From an uncultured Clostridia bacterium (GTDB lineage Bacteria > Bacillota > Clostridia > UMGS1883), in the NCBI GenBank assembly GCA_947630975.1, contig CANRJP010000011.1, forward strand, positions 1 to 42,467: DNA of 42,467 bases. The letters are read 5' to 3'. Under the pieces are notes generated by a model. That model worked only from the letters and a program-made list of their open reading frames with translations, had not been told where the DNA came from and did no database searches. A program made the translations under genes and the position numbers. Below are positions 13,846 through 21,903 of this stretch, in pieces (positions within the stretch are counted from its first letter, which is position 1; every line of letters starts with the position of its first letter).

Positions 13846-16426
13846 GAGCGATCCTTTCCGCGGGTTTGGCCTGTTTTTTGCGCTTGGCCTTGCCGCTGTT
13901 TGAGGTAAAAAGCTTAGCCGTCTCCGTTATCAGCAGCGGAATTACAGCCGCGATCACGCAGAAGGTCAATATACTGCTGCCGGGCCGGTTCAGCTCAAGG
14001 AGACGGCACAAAGAGTCCGAATTAAAGGTCAGGACGCAGATGAATATATTGAGCGCGAAACAAATCAGTGAAACGGGATTTTTAACAAACCTTTTATACA
14101 GCGGCTCGCCGCTCCGGCAGCTTTGTCCCATGAAAGCCAATCCAAGGGCCAATATCAGCAGTACCGCTCCCCGCCGCTGATAAATATCATATTTACCGGC
14201 GCAAAAGCCGTAGACAGCCATTGCCGCCGCGCCAAGCAATATGCCGCGCCCGACGCTGTTCAAAAGTATCGGGGTGGCCACACGCCCGCTTTTCATGTTG
14301 TTAAGCTCGGCCTTTTTGACCGGTCTGCGGTGATAGGGTTCGCACCATATTCCTATTGCGGAAAGGGCCGCCACAGTAAACTCAAGCCAAATTACACCCG
14401 AAGGTGAAAATGGAGATGAATACCCGGCAATAAGTGAAACAATGACGCAAATCGCCTGAGCGATGCTGCAAGTCATAAGATAACCTATCATGCGCTCGAC
14501 ATTGAACAGGCTGCGTTTGCACTCCCGTACAGCAAGCGTGATCGACCCCATGCCGCTGCCCTTTATCTTCACGTCCGCCGCCGCGGAGCAAACCTTGGCT
14601 CCCGCGTCGGTGGTAACGGACACATCCGCAAAATTCATGGCGTTTATGTCACGGGCGCCTCGGCCCACGGTGATAACGTTTTCCTTTTCAGCGTTCATTG
14701 CGGCGACGATGTCGGCCTTCAACTTTGCGCCTATGTCGGCGAACACCGAGGTCTTTCTAAGCATGGCCACGTTTACACAGTCCACGTTGGCTCCTTGGGC
14801 CACCGTATCGGTGGGAATGCCGCTCTGACGGGCGACAGCCACGGCGGTGGTAAGATTTTCGTTAGTGATAAGGCAGGTTCTCACGCCCATGCTTTTGAGC
14901 TGTCTGACCGAGGCGACGGTGTCGGGGCGGATGGGATTGCTTAGACCGATAAGGCCGGCGAATATCATATTTGTGCCGGGATAACCGTCCTCCACGGGCA
15001 GGAACATGGTATCGCAGTAGGCCACCGCCATAACGGACAGAGCCTCATCGGCCATACGGTTGCTTTCACCTATTATATCGGCAAGATCCTTTGACTTGTC
15101 AAAGGGGCGCACTCCGCCGTCATATATGCATCCGCAACAGGCGGCCACAGCATCGGGAGCGCCCTTGCATACCACCATATAGCCGTTTTCAAGCTTATGT
15201 ACCGTCGTCATCAGGCGGTTTTCCCTGTGATTGTCAAGCACCTTTACCATAGGCGCGGAGGTTCTTATCTCCTCAACGGTACAGCCGTTTGCTATCGCGT
15301 CCTTGACAATGGCAACCTGCATCGGGTCGCCGACAGGAATATCGCCGCTGACGTCCACGGTTGTGCAAAGGGCGGCCAAACGGCGGATATAGTTTTCCTC
15401 CAGTCCCTTGCCGGGCTTTACCGCACCCACGCCGAAGCCCTGTTCCGTGAGGGTGCCCCGCTTACCCACGCACAGAAGGGTCGAGGCTCCCAAATTTTCA
15501 ACGGTATTTGTGGAATGAAGATCTATACCCTTGCCGCGCAGACGAAGAATATCAATGCTCACCGTGATGAGCACCAAAATCGGAAGCGTTATAGGCAGAA
15601 CGGCAAGGGCCGCCGAAAGGGAATTATTAAAGGCTGACTCTATCCCATACCCTCCGGCAAGACGGATAACCAGCGCCACAAGCCACATCAAAGCCGCAAT
15701 GGCACTGAAAATATTCCCAATCGAACTGAGCTTTCGCGCCAGAGAGGGACGCTTTTCGTCACTGAGAGAGAGAATGCTCACAGTGGAACCCAGTTGCGTA
15801 TTGTCCCCCACCTCCGTGGCAATGGCCTTGATGGTGCCGGTAAGCACTCGGCTGCCCATATAGATTGTGACGGCGTCGTCACCCTGTCCCGGATCGGCGG
15901 ACTTCATAACGGAACCGCCGTCTCCGCTGAGGATGCTTTCGTCCACGACCGCGTTGTCACATTCAATTATTCTGGCGTCGGCCGGAACTATCTGTCCGGC
16001 CTCGAGGAAAAACACATCGCCCTGGGCCATAAGCATGGCTGGGATAACCTTTTCAATACCGCTGCGCAGCACCCTGACCGCGCTGTACTGAACCGAATTT
16101 ACCGTTTTCACAGGCGAATTGTCCCGTCTGAAGCTGATGCAGCCCGCAACGGCGTTGATGACCGCGCAGGCCAAAAGGAGCACGGAAAGGTACCACTGTC
16201 CGCCGCCGGCAACTATATAGACCGCCGCCATGACCGCAAGGATCACATTCATAAGCGAAAAAATGTATTTGCCCATCCCCGTGAGAGCGTTTATCTTTTT
16301 GGGAATGCGCACCATATTCCTTCCTCTGCTGTGTATCCTCCCATGGGCCTTTTCAATACTCAGCCCCTTATCCAGATCGGAGCCCAGCTCCTCGGCAAGC
16401 TCCTTGGCCGACCGTTTATAGATCAT
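13838..16426 (-). CDS. Degenerate P-type ATPase homologue, catalytic residues lost
   Basis: An 862-residue protein with the full architecture of a P2-type cation ATPase: N-terminal cation_ATPase_N segment, actuator domain, helices M1-M6 or more, P and N domains, and C-terminal helices. The defining motifs are altered. The phosphorylation motif DKTGTLT reads GKRGTLT, so the phosphorylated Asp is Gly. The actuator TGES reads SGDG. TGD reads TNE. The hinge GDGVNDAP reads GRGARDIN. The membrane PEGLP reads PITLP. The nucleotide-domain KGAPD segment is retained. The gene is full length with no frameshift, so it is either a pseudoenzyme under selection or a recently silenced gene. It lies between the cytidylate-kinase-like gene and rlmB, overlapping rlmB by 8 bases. 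Confidence 0.85.
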   Translation of the reverse strand: MIYKRSAKELAEELGSDLDKGLSIEKAHGRIHSRGRNMVRIPKKINALTGMGKYIFSLMNVILAVMAAVYIVAGGGQWYLSVLLLACAVINAVAGCISFRRDNSPVKTVNSVQYSAVRVLRSGIEKVIPAMLMAQGDVFFLEAGQIVPADARIIECDNAVVDESILSGDGGSVMKSADPGQGDDAVTIYMGSRVLTGTIKAIATEVGDNTQLGSTVSILSLSDEKRPSLARKLSSIGNIFSAIAALMWLVALVIRLAGGYGIESAFNNSLSAALAVLPITLPILVLITVSIDILRLRGKGIDLHSTNTVENLGASTLLCVGKRGTLTEQGFGVGAVKPGKGLEENYIRRLAALCTTVDVSGDIPVGDPMQVAIVKDAIANGCTVEEIRTSAPMVKVLDNHRENRLMTTVHKLENGYMVVCKGAPDAVAACCGCIYDGGVRPFDKSKDLADIIGESNRMADEALSVMAVAYCDTMFLPVEDGYPGTNMIFAGLIGLSNPIRPDTVASVRQLKSMGVRTCLITNENLTTAVAVARQSGIPTDTVAQGANVDCVNVAMLRKTSVFADIGAKLKADIVAAMNAEKENVITVGRGARDINAMNFADVSVTTDAGAKVCSAAADVKIKGSGMGSITLAVRECKRSLFNVERMIGYLMTCSIAQAICVIVSLIAGYSSPFSPSGVIWLEFTVAALSAIGIWCEPYHRRPVKKAELNNMKSGRVATPILLNSVGRGILLGAAAMAVYGFCAGKYDIYQRRGAVLLILALGLAFMGQSCRSGEPLYKRFVKNPVSLICFALNIFICVLTFNSDSLCRLLELNRPGSSILTFCVIAAVIPLLITETAKLFTSNSGKAKRKKQAKPAERIAHE

Positions 16427-16473
16427 GAGTCACCCTCCTTCCAACACACGATAACAATGTCAGGCGCTCCGCG

Positions 16474-17085
16474 TCAATCGGCCAGCTCCGCCTCCCTGAT
16501 CTGTGCCGCGCCGGCAATAAGATCCACCGTGCCGTCTATGCCGAGCAGGCCGCTGTTGATGCTTATGTCATAGTGCTTGGCCTCGCCCCAGCGTTTGTCG
16601 GTATAATAGGTGTAATATTTGGCTCTTTTCTTGTCCACCGAGCGGATATGAGCCTCGATTTGGGCGTCCGTCTTGTCGGTGAGTATCTGTTTTTTGCGGG
16701 CGATCTTGTCCTCCATGTTCGCGCAGATGAAAACCCGTACAAGTCCGGGATTTTTCTCAAGCACCACATCGGCGCAGCGCCCGACAATGACGCAGCTTCC
16801 CTTTTCGGCAATGGCACGGATAGCCCTGCTCTGCTCCAGATATACCCTGTCGCTCATGGGCATCTGATAGATGTCGAACAAAATCGAACCGGTAGCAAAA
16901 ATGGGCGAGGAATGATGCTCGTCATAGTAATCCATGACGCTTTCCACAATCCCGGAATCCTCCGCGGCCTTACGGATAATCTCCTTGTCAAAAAAGGGAA
17001 TATCCAGCTTCTTCGCCAGCTTGAGACCTATCTCTCGTCCGCCGCTGCCGAATTCACGGCCAATAGTTATGATTACTTTTTTCAT
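16474..17085 (-). CDS. Cytidylate kinase-like family protein
   Basis: A 203-residue P-loop protein of the cytidylate-kinase-like family common in Clostridia. It begins VIITIGREFGSGGREIGLKLAKKL, a variant phosphate-binding loop, and has a later IVGRCADVVL segment and an Arg/Lys-rich lid (KKRAKYYTYYTDKRWG). The substrate of this family is not firmly established. True Cmk has GPSGSGKST instead. GGAGGAG precedes the ATG. It sits 21 bases after citrate synthase and 47 bases before the ATPase-like gene, apparently in one transcript. Confidence 0.85.
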   Translation of the reverse strand: MKKVIITIGREFGSGGREIGLKLAKKLDIPFFDKEIIRKAAEDSGIVESVMDYYDEHHSSPIFATGSILFDIYQMPMSDRVYLEQSRAIRAIAEKGSCVIVGRCADVVLEKNPGLVRVFICANMEDKIARKKQILTDKTDAQIEAHIRSVDKKRAKYYTYYTDKRWGEAKHYDISINSGLLGIDGTVDLIAGAAQIREAELAD

Positions 17086-17106
17086 TACGTTCTCCTCCTG
17101 TTTTTT

Positions 17107-18453
17107 TTATTTTCTGTCCGCTATCGGGACATACTCTCTTCTTGGCGCCACGGCCTTATAAGCCGGACGGATGATCTTTTCGGCGCTGACTATTTCCTCC
17201 AAACGGTGAGCGCTCCAGCCCACAATACGCGCCACGGCAAACATGGGGGTATACATCTCCACCGGAAGGCCCAGCATATTGTATACAAAACCGCTGTAAA
17301 AGTCCACGTTTGTGTTGACGCCTTTATATATTTTGCGTTCCTGGGCGATGAGTTGAGGGGCAAGCCTTTCCACCGTCTCATACAGCTCAAATTCGTCGGA
17401 AAGACCTTTTGCCTCGGCAAGACGTTTTACAAATTCCTTAAAGATTTCCGCTCTCGGATCGGAAATGGAGTACACCGCGTGGCCTATGCCGTAGATGAGT
17501 CCGGCGCTGTCAAAGGCCTGCTTATGCAGCAGCCGCCGCAGATAGTCGGCAACCTCTTCCTCGTCCTTCAAGTCGCGGACATTTTCCTTCAAATCGTCGA
17601 ACATCTGAACGACCTTTATATTCGCGCCGCCGTGTCTGGGCCCCTTGAGAGAAGCCAGGGCCGCCGCCATTACCGAATAGGTGTCCGTTCCGGACGAGGT
17701 GACGACTCTCGTGGTAAACGAGCTGTTGTTGCCGCCGCCGTGCTCCATGTGCAAAATCAGCGCCATATCCAGAACCGAGGCCTCGAGCTGGGAATAGCTC
17801 TTGTCGGGACGAAGCATACGGAGAATGTTCTCGGCAGTGCAAAGCTCCGGATCGGGCTGGTGAATGTAAAGGCTGTTGCCCAAGCTGTGACTGTAAGCGT
17901 TATAACTGTAGACCGCCAGCATGGGGAACTGACTGATGAGGTTCAGACACTGCCGGGTAACGTTGGGTATGGATGTGTCCTCGGGATTTGGGTCATAGGA
18001 ATAAAGGGTCAGCAGGCTCTTTGCCAAGGTTATCATCATATTTTCGCTGGGCGCCTTCATTATGACGTCGCGGGTAAAATTCTGGGGCAGAGTTCGACGC
18101 TGCGCAAGCTCCTCCTTAAACTCGTCCAGTTGGAGCTGCGTGGGCAGATCGCCGATGAGGAGCAGGTACGCTATCTCCTCAAAACCAAAACGCTTTTCTT
18201 CGACCACGTGCTTGACGAGATCGCGAACATTATAGCCGCGGTAATACAGCTCACCGGGGCAGGGCTTGCCGTCCTCCTTGGCCTTTACCTCGGAAATATT
18301 CGTAAGCCCCGCCACAACGCCGTTTCCGTCAATATCGCGGAGGCCTCGCTTTACATCGTATTTTTGATAAAGCTCCGCCGGCACGGTATTATTTAACGCG
18401 CAGCGCTTTGAATTTTCAATATCGAGAGCGGTTATTTCAAATATTCTTTCCAT
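17107..18453 (-). CDS. Citrate synthase
   Basis: A 448-residue citrate/2-methylcitrate synthase-family protein, which condenses acetyl-CoA with oxaloacetate. Catalytic residues appear in LHMEHGGGNNSSFTTRVV (His), YGIGHAVYSISDPRA (His), and NTNVDFYSGFVYNMLGLP (Asp). The N-terminal extension (about 60 residues) is typical of the clostridial form. A promoter with TATAAT lies 43 bases upstream. It heads an apparent minus-strand operon with the cytidylate-kinase-like protein, the ATPase homologue, rlmB and DUF378. Confidence 0.94.
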   Translation of the reverse strand: MERIFEITALDIENSKRCALNNTVPAELYQKYDVKRGLRDIDGNGVVAGLTNISEVKAKEDGKPCPGELYYRGYNVRDLVKHVVEEKRFGFEEIAYLLLIGDLPTQLQLDEFKEELAQRRTLPQNFTRDVIMKAPSENMMITLAKSLLTLYSYDPNPEDTSIPNVTRQCLNLISQFPMLAVYSYNAYSHSLGNSLYIHQPDPELCTAENILRMLRPDKSYSQLEASVLDMALILHMEHGGGNNSSFTTRVVTSSGTDTYSVMAAALASLKGPRHGGANIKVVQMFDDLKENVRDLKDEEEVADYLRRLLHKQAFDSAGLIYGIGHAVYSISDPRAEIFKEFVKRLAEAKGLSDEFELYETVERLAPQLIAQERKIYKGVNTNVDFYSGFVYNMLGLPVEMYTPMFAVARIVGWSAHRLEEIVSAEKIIRPAYKAVAPRREYVPIADRK

Positions 18454-18495
18454 ATTATACTCCTTTTAACATAAAATGTATAATTTTATATTTGT

Positions 18496-18524
18496 ATTAT
18501 AACATAAAACCGTTAAATTCGCAA
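18496..18524 (-). promoter_or_regulatory. Sigma-A promoter of the citrate synthase operon
   Basis: TTGCGA (18519-18524), a 17-base spacer and TATAAT (18496-18501) on the minus strand, about 43 bases before the start codon. Confidence 0.7.
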
Positions 18525-18571
18525 GTATCGGAAGAGAATATTTACAGTTTAGTAACAGTTTAGATAAAATT

Positions 18572-19732
18572 TTACGGAATTAGCCCCATTTCCCGTTTCA
18601 GTGACAAAATTCGCTCCACGCTCTCGTCGATGCGTTCCTCGGAGATCCTCCCGGACTTCACTGCGGAGAGAAGTCCGGCATGAGCTTCCATGAGATCTTC
18701 CGGCATGAGCAGCATATCGGCTCCCGCCTCCACAGCCATAACGCTCGCCTCGCCGGGAGAATAGACGGTGGCCGCCCCCATGTTTAGGGCGTCGGTTATG
18801 ACTATGCCTCCGTAGCCCAGCTCATTGCGGAGGATATCGGTGACGATATACTTTGAAAGGCTTGACGGCGCTTCGCTGCCGGTGACATTCGGCAGCGAGA
18901 GGTGAGATACCATGACGAAGTCCGCTCCGGCCTGTATTCCCCTTTCAAAGGAAATTAGTTCAGTGTCGCGGATCTCCTGGAGGGTTCGCCGGCTGACACT
19001 GGTACCGTCGTGAGAATTTGTAACGGCGCTGCCGTGGCCCGGAAAGTGCTTAAGCACCGCACCGATGCCCATGCTCTGCATTCCTTCCACCTCGGCGGCC
19101 ACCTTCTGTGCCACGTCCTCCGGATCGGTGCCAAAGGAACGTCGCCCGATCTCTGTGTTATCCTTGTTGACAAGCACGTCCGCCACCGGGGCAAAATCCA
19201 TGTTAAAGCCGAGTCCGCCGAGTTCCGAACCCAGTCTCTCGCCTATTTCACGGGCCTCTTCGGCGGTCTGCACGTCCATCATGTCGCCGTTGTCCGTGAC
19301 GCCGCATTTTTTCGACAGTCGGGTCACAAGGCCCCCTTCCTCGTCGACGCCAAGGAAGGGCGTTACGCCTGAGGAATCCTTAATTCCGCCGAGCAGGTCG
19401 GCGACCTGTTCCCTATCCTCAATATTCTGGGCGAAAAGTATGATACCGCCCACAGGATATTTGTCCAATCCCTCGCACAGACCATCGGAAAGTTCCGTAA
19501 CCGCCGCCCCATCGGTAAGGGCTTCGGGGGCGACATAAAACATCTGCCAGAGCTTTTCCTCAAGGGTCCATTGACTGACGTCCGAGGCGGGATTTTCCCC
19601 TGTTTCGACGGAGCCGGCATCCGTATCCGTCGGGGGAAAATTTTTTTCGGTTTTGTCGCCAAAGCCCGTACAGCCTGACAAAAGCATGGTAAGGGTCAGG
19701 CAAAGCGGGAGGATTTGTTTACGTTTTTTCAT
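18572..19732 (-). CDS. nagZ: GH3 beta-N-acetylhexosaminidase lipoprotein (NagZ-like)
   Basis: A 386-residue glycoside hydrolase family 3 protein. A lipoprotein signal peptide (LTMLLSGCTG, Cys21) indicates attachment to the outer face of the membrane. The NagZ signature is present: LGVDEEGGLVTRL, FAPVADVLVN, KHFPGHGSAVTNSH (His/Asp dyad loop) and VITDALNMGAA with the nucleophilic Asp. It should remove GlcNAc from peptidoglycan fragments during wall recycling. The start ATG 19732 follows AGGGGTGA, and it begins 15 bases after the dtxR-type gene. Confidence 0.92.
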   Translation of the reverse strand: MKKRKQILPLCLTLTMLLSGCTGFGDKTEKNFPPTDTDAGSVETGENPASDVSQWTLEEKLWQMFYVAPEALTDGAAVTELSDGLCEGLDKYPVGGIILFAQNIEDREQVADLLGGIKDSSGVTPFLGVDEEGGLVTRLSKKCGVTDNGDMMDVQTAEEAREIGERLGSELGGLGFNMDFAPVADVLVNKDNTEIGRRSFGTDPEDVAQKVAAEVEGMQSMGIGAVLKHFPGHGSAVTNSHDGTSVSRRTLQEIRDTELISFERGIQAGADFVMVSHLSLPNVTGSEAPSSLSKYIVTDILRNELGYGGIVITDALNMGAATVYSPGEASVMAVEAGADMLLMPEDLMEAHAGLLSAVKSGRISEERIDESVERILSLKREMGLIP

Positions 19733-19747
19733 TAACGCTCACCCCTA

Positions 19748-20113
19748 TCAAAGCTTTTCATAAAGCTTTTTCAGCGCCTCGAAGGTCTCCGGACTGATGT
19801 CGTGCTCTATACGGCAGGCGTCCTCCAAAGCAACGCTCTCCTCGACGCCCAGCTTTTTAAGCAGGGCTGAAATGAGCCGGTGGCGCTCATATATCCTTTC
19901 GGCGATCTCCATTCCGGAACGGGTAAGTTCAATATGTCCGTGTTCATCCATGGTTATATAGCCGTTCTGGCGGAAATTTTTCATGGCCACGCTGACGCTG
20001 GGCTTGCTGAAGCCAAGCTCCGCCGCGATGTCCACAGAGTGAACCTCGCCCTTTCGCAGCTTTATCATGAGTATAGCCTCAAGATAATTTTCCGCGGATT
20101 CCTGAATTACCAT
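19748..20113 (-). CDS. DtxR/MntR-family metal-dependent transcriptional regulator
   Basis: A 121-residue regulator. An N-terminal winged helix-turn-helix has ESAENYLEAILMI, VDIAAELGFSKPSVSVAMKNFRQNGYI and LTRSGMEIAERIYERHRLI. The metal-binding dimerisation domain has EDACRIEHDISPETFEAL. There is no SH3-like third domain, as in MntR. It is expected to sense Mn or Fe and repress target genes. The start ATG 20113 follows GGGAGGG. A 20-bp palindrome over its own -10 box suggests autoregulation, which would also control nagZ downstream. Confidence 0.9.
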   Translation of the reverse strand: MVIQESAENYLEAILMIKLRKGEVHSVDIAAELGFSKPSVSVAMKNFRQNGYITMDEHGHIELTRSGMEIAERIYERHRLISALLKKLGVEESVALEDACRIEHDISPETFEALKKLYEKL

Positions 20114-20198
20114 ATTATTTCCCTCCCAGTATTTTTTATGACGCATAAACGAGCCTGTTTTACGGATAAACTTCCATAATTCGGCTTCTGAAGCTTTT

Positions 20199-20218
20199 AT
20201 ATGATAATTATATCATAT
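20199..20218. promoter_or_regulatory. Palindromic operator candidate over the dtxR -10 box
   Basis: ATATGATA and TATCATAT are perfect 8-bp inverted arms around ATTA. The palindrome covers the -10 box of the regulator's own promoter, so binding would block transcription. Whether the DtxR-family protein binds it is inference. Confidence 0.45.
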
Positions 20219-20235
20219 CATGGATTTTTTTTCAA
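20207..20235 (-). promoter_or_regulatory. Sigma-A promoter of the dtxR-nagZ operon
   Basis: TTGAAA (20230-20235), a 17-base spacer and TATAAT (20207-20212) on the minus strand. Confidence 0.7.
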
Positions 20236-20294
20236 CTCTTTTTTGTGCAAATAAAAATAAATCTAAATTTTGTTTTACATTTCTGTTAAAACTA

Positions 20295-20323
20295 TTGCAA
20301 AAGGCAAAACGATGTTGTAAAAT
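20295..20323 (+). promoter_or_regulatory. Sigma-A promoter of ireB
   Basis: TTGCAA (20295-20300), a 17-base spacer and TAAAAT (20318-20323), 30 bases before the ATG at 20353. Confidence 0.65.
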
Positions 20324-20352
20324 ATAGATAAATCATAAAAGGAGGGGTACGC

Positions 20353-20619
20353 ATGGCGTTAAATCAGTCCACCGTAAACCAGACAACACAAATAGAGATA
20401 AACCGTTCGCGGGAAACTGAGATAGAGACCATCATCAGCCGCGTCCATAACGCGCTGGTCGAAAAGGGCTACAATCCCATAAGCCAGCTCGTGGGTTACA
20501 TCATGTCAGGCGATCCCACGTATATCACCGGCCACAAGGGTGCCCGCAGCCTTATAACAAAGGTGGAGCGGGATGAGATACTTGAAGTGGTTTTCAAGCG
20601 CTACCTCAGTGAAAAATAA
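20353..20619 (+). CDS. IreB family regulatory phosphoprotein (UPF0297/DUF965)
   Basis: An 88-residue protein matching the IreB family, which in Enterococcus faecalis is a substrate of the IreK Ser/Thr kinase and influences cephalosporin resistance. The conserved core is [32 protein letters not shown], followed by [22 protein letters not shown] precedes the ATG. In many Firmicutes the gene precedes ruvX/yqgF. Here it stands alone, facing tRNA-Ser and tadA across a terminator. Confidence 0.93.
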   Translation: MALNQSTVNQTTQIEINRSRETEIETIISRVHNALVEKGYNPISQLVGYIMSGDPTYITGHKGARSLITKVERDEILEVVFKRYLSEK

Positions 20620-20688
20620 CCGGTCGGCGGTTTTACATTCGGATAAATGACGGGGCTGCTCCATGAGCGGCCCGTATTATATTTAACG

Positions 20689-20735
20689 AAAAAAGTCGCG
20701 TATCTGCCAAAAACACGGCAAATACGCGGCTTTTT
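20689..20735 (+). terminator. Bidirectional terminator between ireB and tRNA-Ser
   Basis: A long stem of AAAAAGTCGCGTAT-TGCC against GGCA-ATACGCGGCTTTTT with a short A-rich loop. T runs on both strands let it end ireB transcription and the convergent tadA/tRNA-Ser transcription. A weaker hairpin (ACGGGGCTGCTC/GAGCGGCCCGT) lies just upstream at about 20650-20675. Confidence 0.85.
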
Positions 20736-20738
20736 GTT

Positions 20739-20827
20739 TGGCGGACAGGGTGGGATTCGAACCCACGAGCCCGTGAGGACTACCTGATTTCGAGTCAGGG
20801 CCGTTATGACCACTTCGATACCTGTCC
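20739..20827 (-). tRNA. tRNA-Ser (anticodon CGA)
   Basis: On the minus strand the acceptor arms GGACAGG (20821-20827) and CCTGTCC (20743-20749) pair. The anticodon loop CTCGAAA-type between CTGA/TCAG stems gives anticodon CGA. A long variable arm typical of serine tRNAs is present, then the T-loop GGTTCGAATCC. The 3' CCA is encoded at 20739-20741. The gene lies 4 bases downstream of tadA, so it may be cotranscribed. Confidence 0.93.
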
Positions 20828-20831
20828 ATAT

Positions 20832-21287
20832 TCATTTTTTTGCGGAACGAACCGTGCCGAAAAACCTGTTCAACAGCTCGGCGCACTCGTTCTCCATTAC
20901 GCCGCCTGTGACCTTCGCAGTTCCACCGTAGCAATGGCGGGCGAAAAGATCAAGCCTGCCCCCGGCGGCTCCATATTCGGGATCGTAGGCCCCGAATATC
21001 AGGTTATCCATTCTGGCATTAAGGATAGCGCCGGAACACATGACACAAGGTTCAAGGGTGACATAAATGTCACAACCGTTGAGACGCCAATCGCCAACGT
21101 TCCTTGCCGCCTCTGATATGGCCGTCATCTCAGCGTGGCGAAGGGGGTTTTTGTCTTTTTCGCGAAGGTTATGCCCGGCGCCGATGACCTTTCCGCCGCA
21201 AACCACCACCGCCCCGACCGGAACTTCACCCAAGGCGAGAGCTTTTTCGGCCTCGGCAATAGCAAACTTCATAAATCCGCCATCCAT
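20832..21287 (-). CDS. tadA: tRNA-specific adenosine deaminase TadA
   Basis: A 151-residue cytidine-deaminase-fold zinc enzyme, which converts A34 to inosine in tRNA-Arg(ACG). The zinc site is visible as HAEMTAI (His and catalytic Glu) near residue 51 and TLEPCVMCSGAILNAR with the two Cys ligands near 80. The C-terminal tail is typical of TadA. The start MDGGFMKFAIAEAEKA follows the usual family pattern. A promoter lies 39 bases upstream. Confidence 0.95.
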   Translation of the reverse strand: MDGGFMKFAIAEAEKALALGEVPVGAVVVCGGKVIGAGHNLREKDKNPLRHAEMTAISEAARNVGDWRLNGCDIYVTLEPCVMCSGAILNARMDNLIFGAYDPEYGAAGGRLDLFARHCYGGTAKVTGGVMENECAELLNRFFGTVRSAKK

Positions 21288-21325
21288 ATAGGGCCGCCCC
21301 TCTCCCCGTTTTTTAGCTATTGGTT

Positions 21326-21354
21326 ATTATACCATATCAAACCGGTTTAGTCAA
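21326..21354 (-). promoter_or_regulatory. Sigma-A promoter of tadA
   Basis: TTGACT (21349-21354), a 17-base spacer and TATAAT (21326-21331) on the minus strand. Confidence 0.75.
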
Positions 21355-21418
21355 GTGTTTTTTATTTCAATATGGCCAATTTATTTCCGCAAAACGCTAA
21401 AAATATTGTATTCCGCAC

Positions 21419-21447
21419 TTGATTTTTCTTCATGGATGTGATATAAT
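21419..21447 (+). promoter_or_regulatory. Sigma-A promoter of the Lys/Pro-rich protein-pncB operon
   Basis: TTGATT (21419-21424), a 17-base spacer and TATAAT (21442-21447). Confidence 0.75.
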
Positions 21448-21483
21448 TGAAAAAAATTATATCATCTGAAAGGGATGAGTTTC

Positions 21484-21888
21484 ATGGAAAAAAAGGCAGA
21501 AGCTCCCAAGACCGGAACAAAAAAAGCCGAAAAACCCAAGACCGAGAAACCGAAAACCGAAAAGCCCAAAGCCGCAAAGCCAAAGGCTGAAACTCCCTCG
21601 GAAGGGACTCCCAAATACTTCACTTACGACGGTAAGCCCATGGTTCGCAGGGGCGACGTGATCTATTACGGCGATCCCAAGGAAAAGTATATCATTATCT
21701 TCACTATCAATTCAAAGAAAACGGTGGGCGATCTTGAGGTAGCCGACTCGGTGACGATTGAGCTCAGCACGAACAACGGCCACGGCAAGGAAAAAATCAT
21801 TCGCAAGGCCAAACGCGAGGGTCTTTACAGCGCTTTCGACATCGGGGAGTTCTGGCTTAGGGACACTCTTGAAAACGCTCAGGCGTAA
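21484..21888 (+). CDS. Lys/Pro-rich low-complexity protein, unknown function
   Basis: A 134-residue protein. The first 45 residues are a basic low-complexity tail built from repeated KTEKPK/KAAKPK units. The remaining 90 form a compact domain (KYFTYDGKPMVRRGDVIYYGDPKEKYIIIFTI to GEFWLRDTL) that I do not recognise. The start ATG 21484 follows AAAGGGATGAG. It ends 15 bases before pncB and shares its promoter, so a link with NAD metabolism is possible but unproven. Confidence 0.75.
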   Translation: MEKKAEAPKTGTKKAEKPKTEKPKTEKPKAAKPKAETPSEGTPKYFTYDGKPMVRRGDVIYYGDPKEKYIIIFTINSKKTVGDLEVADSVTIELSTNNGHGKEKIIRKAKREGLYSAFDIGEFWLRDTLENAQA

Positions 21889-21903
21889 AGTGAGGCGTTT
21901 TGT

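Noticed and set aside
13838-16426. Functional Ca2+-type P-type ATPase
   Set aside because: The phosphorylated Asp and several other invariant motifs are substituted, so ordinary transport activity is unlikely.
16573-18396. 607-codon plus-strand open frame opposite the cytidylate-kinase-like and citrate synthase genes
   Set aside because: It spans two well-supported minus-strand genes and has no family features or start signal.
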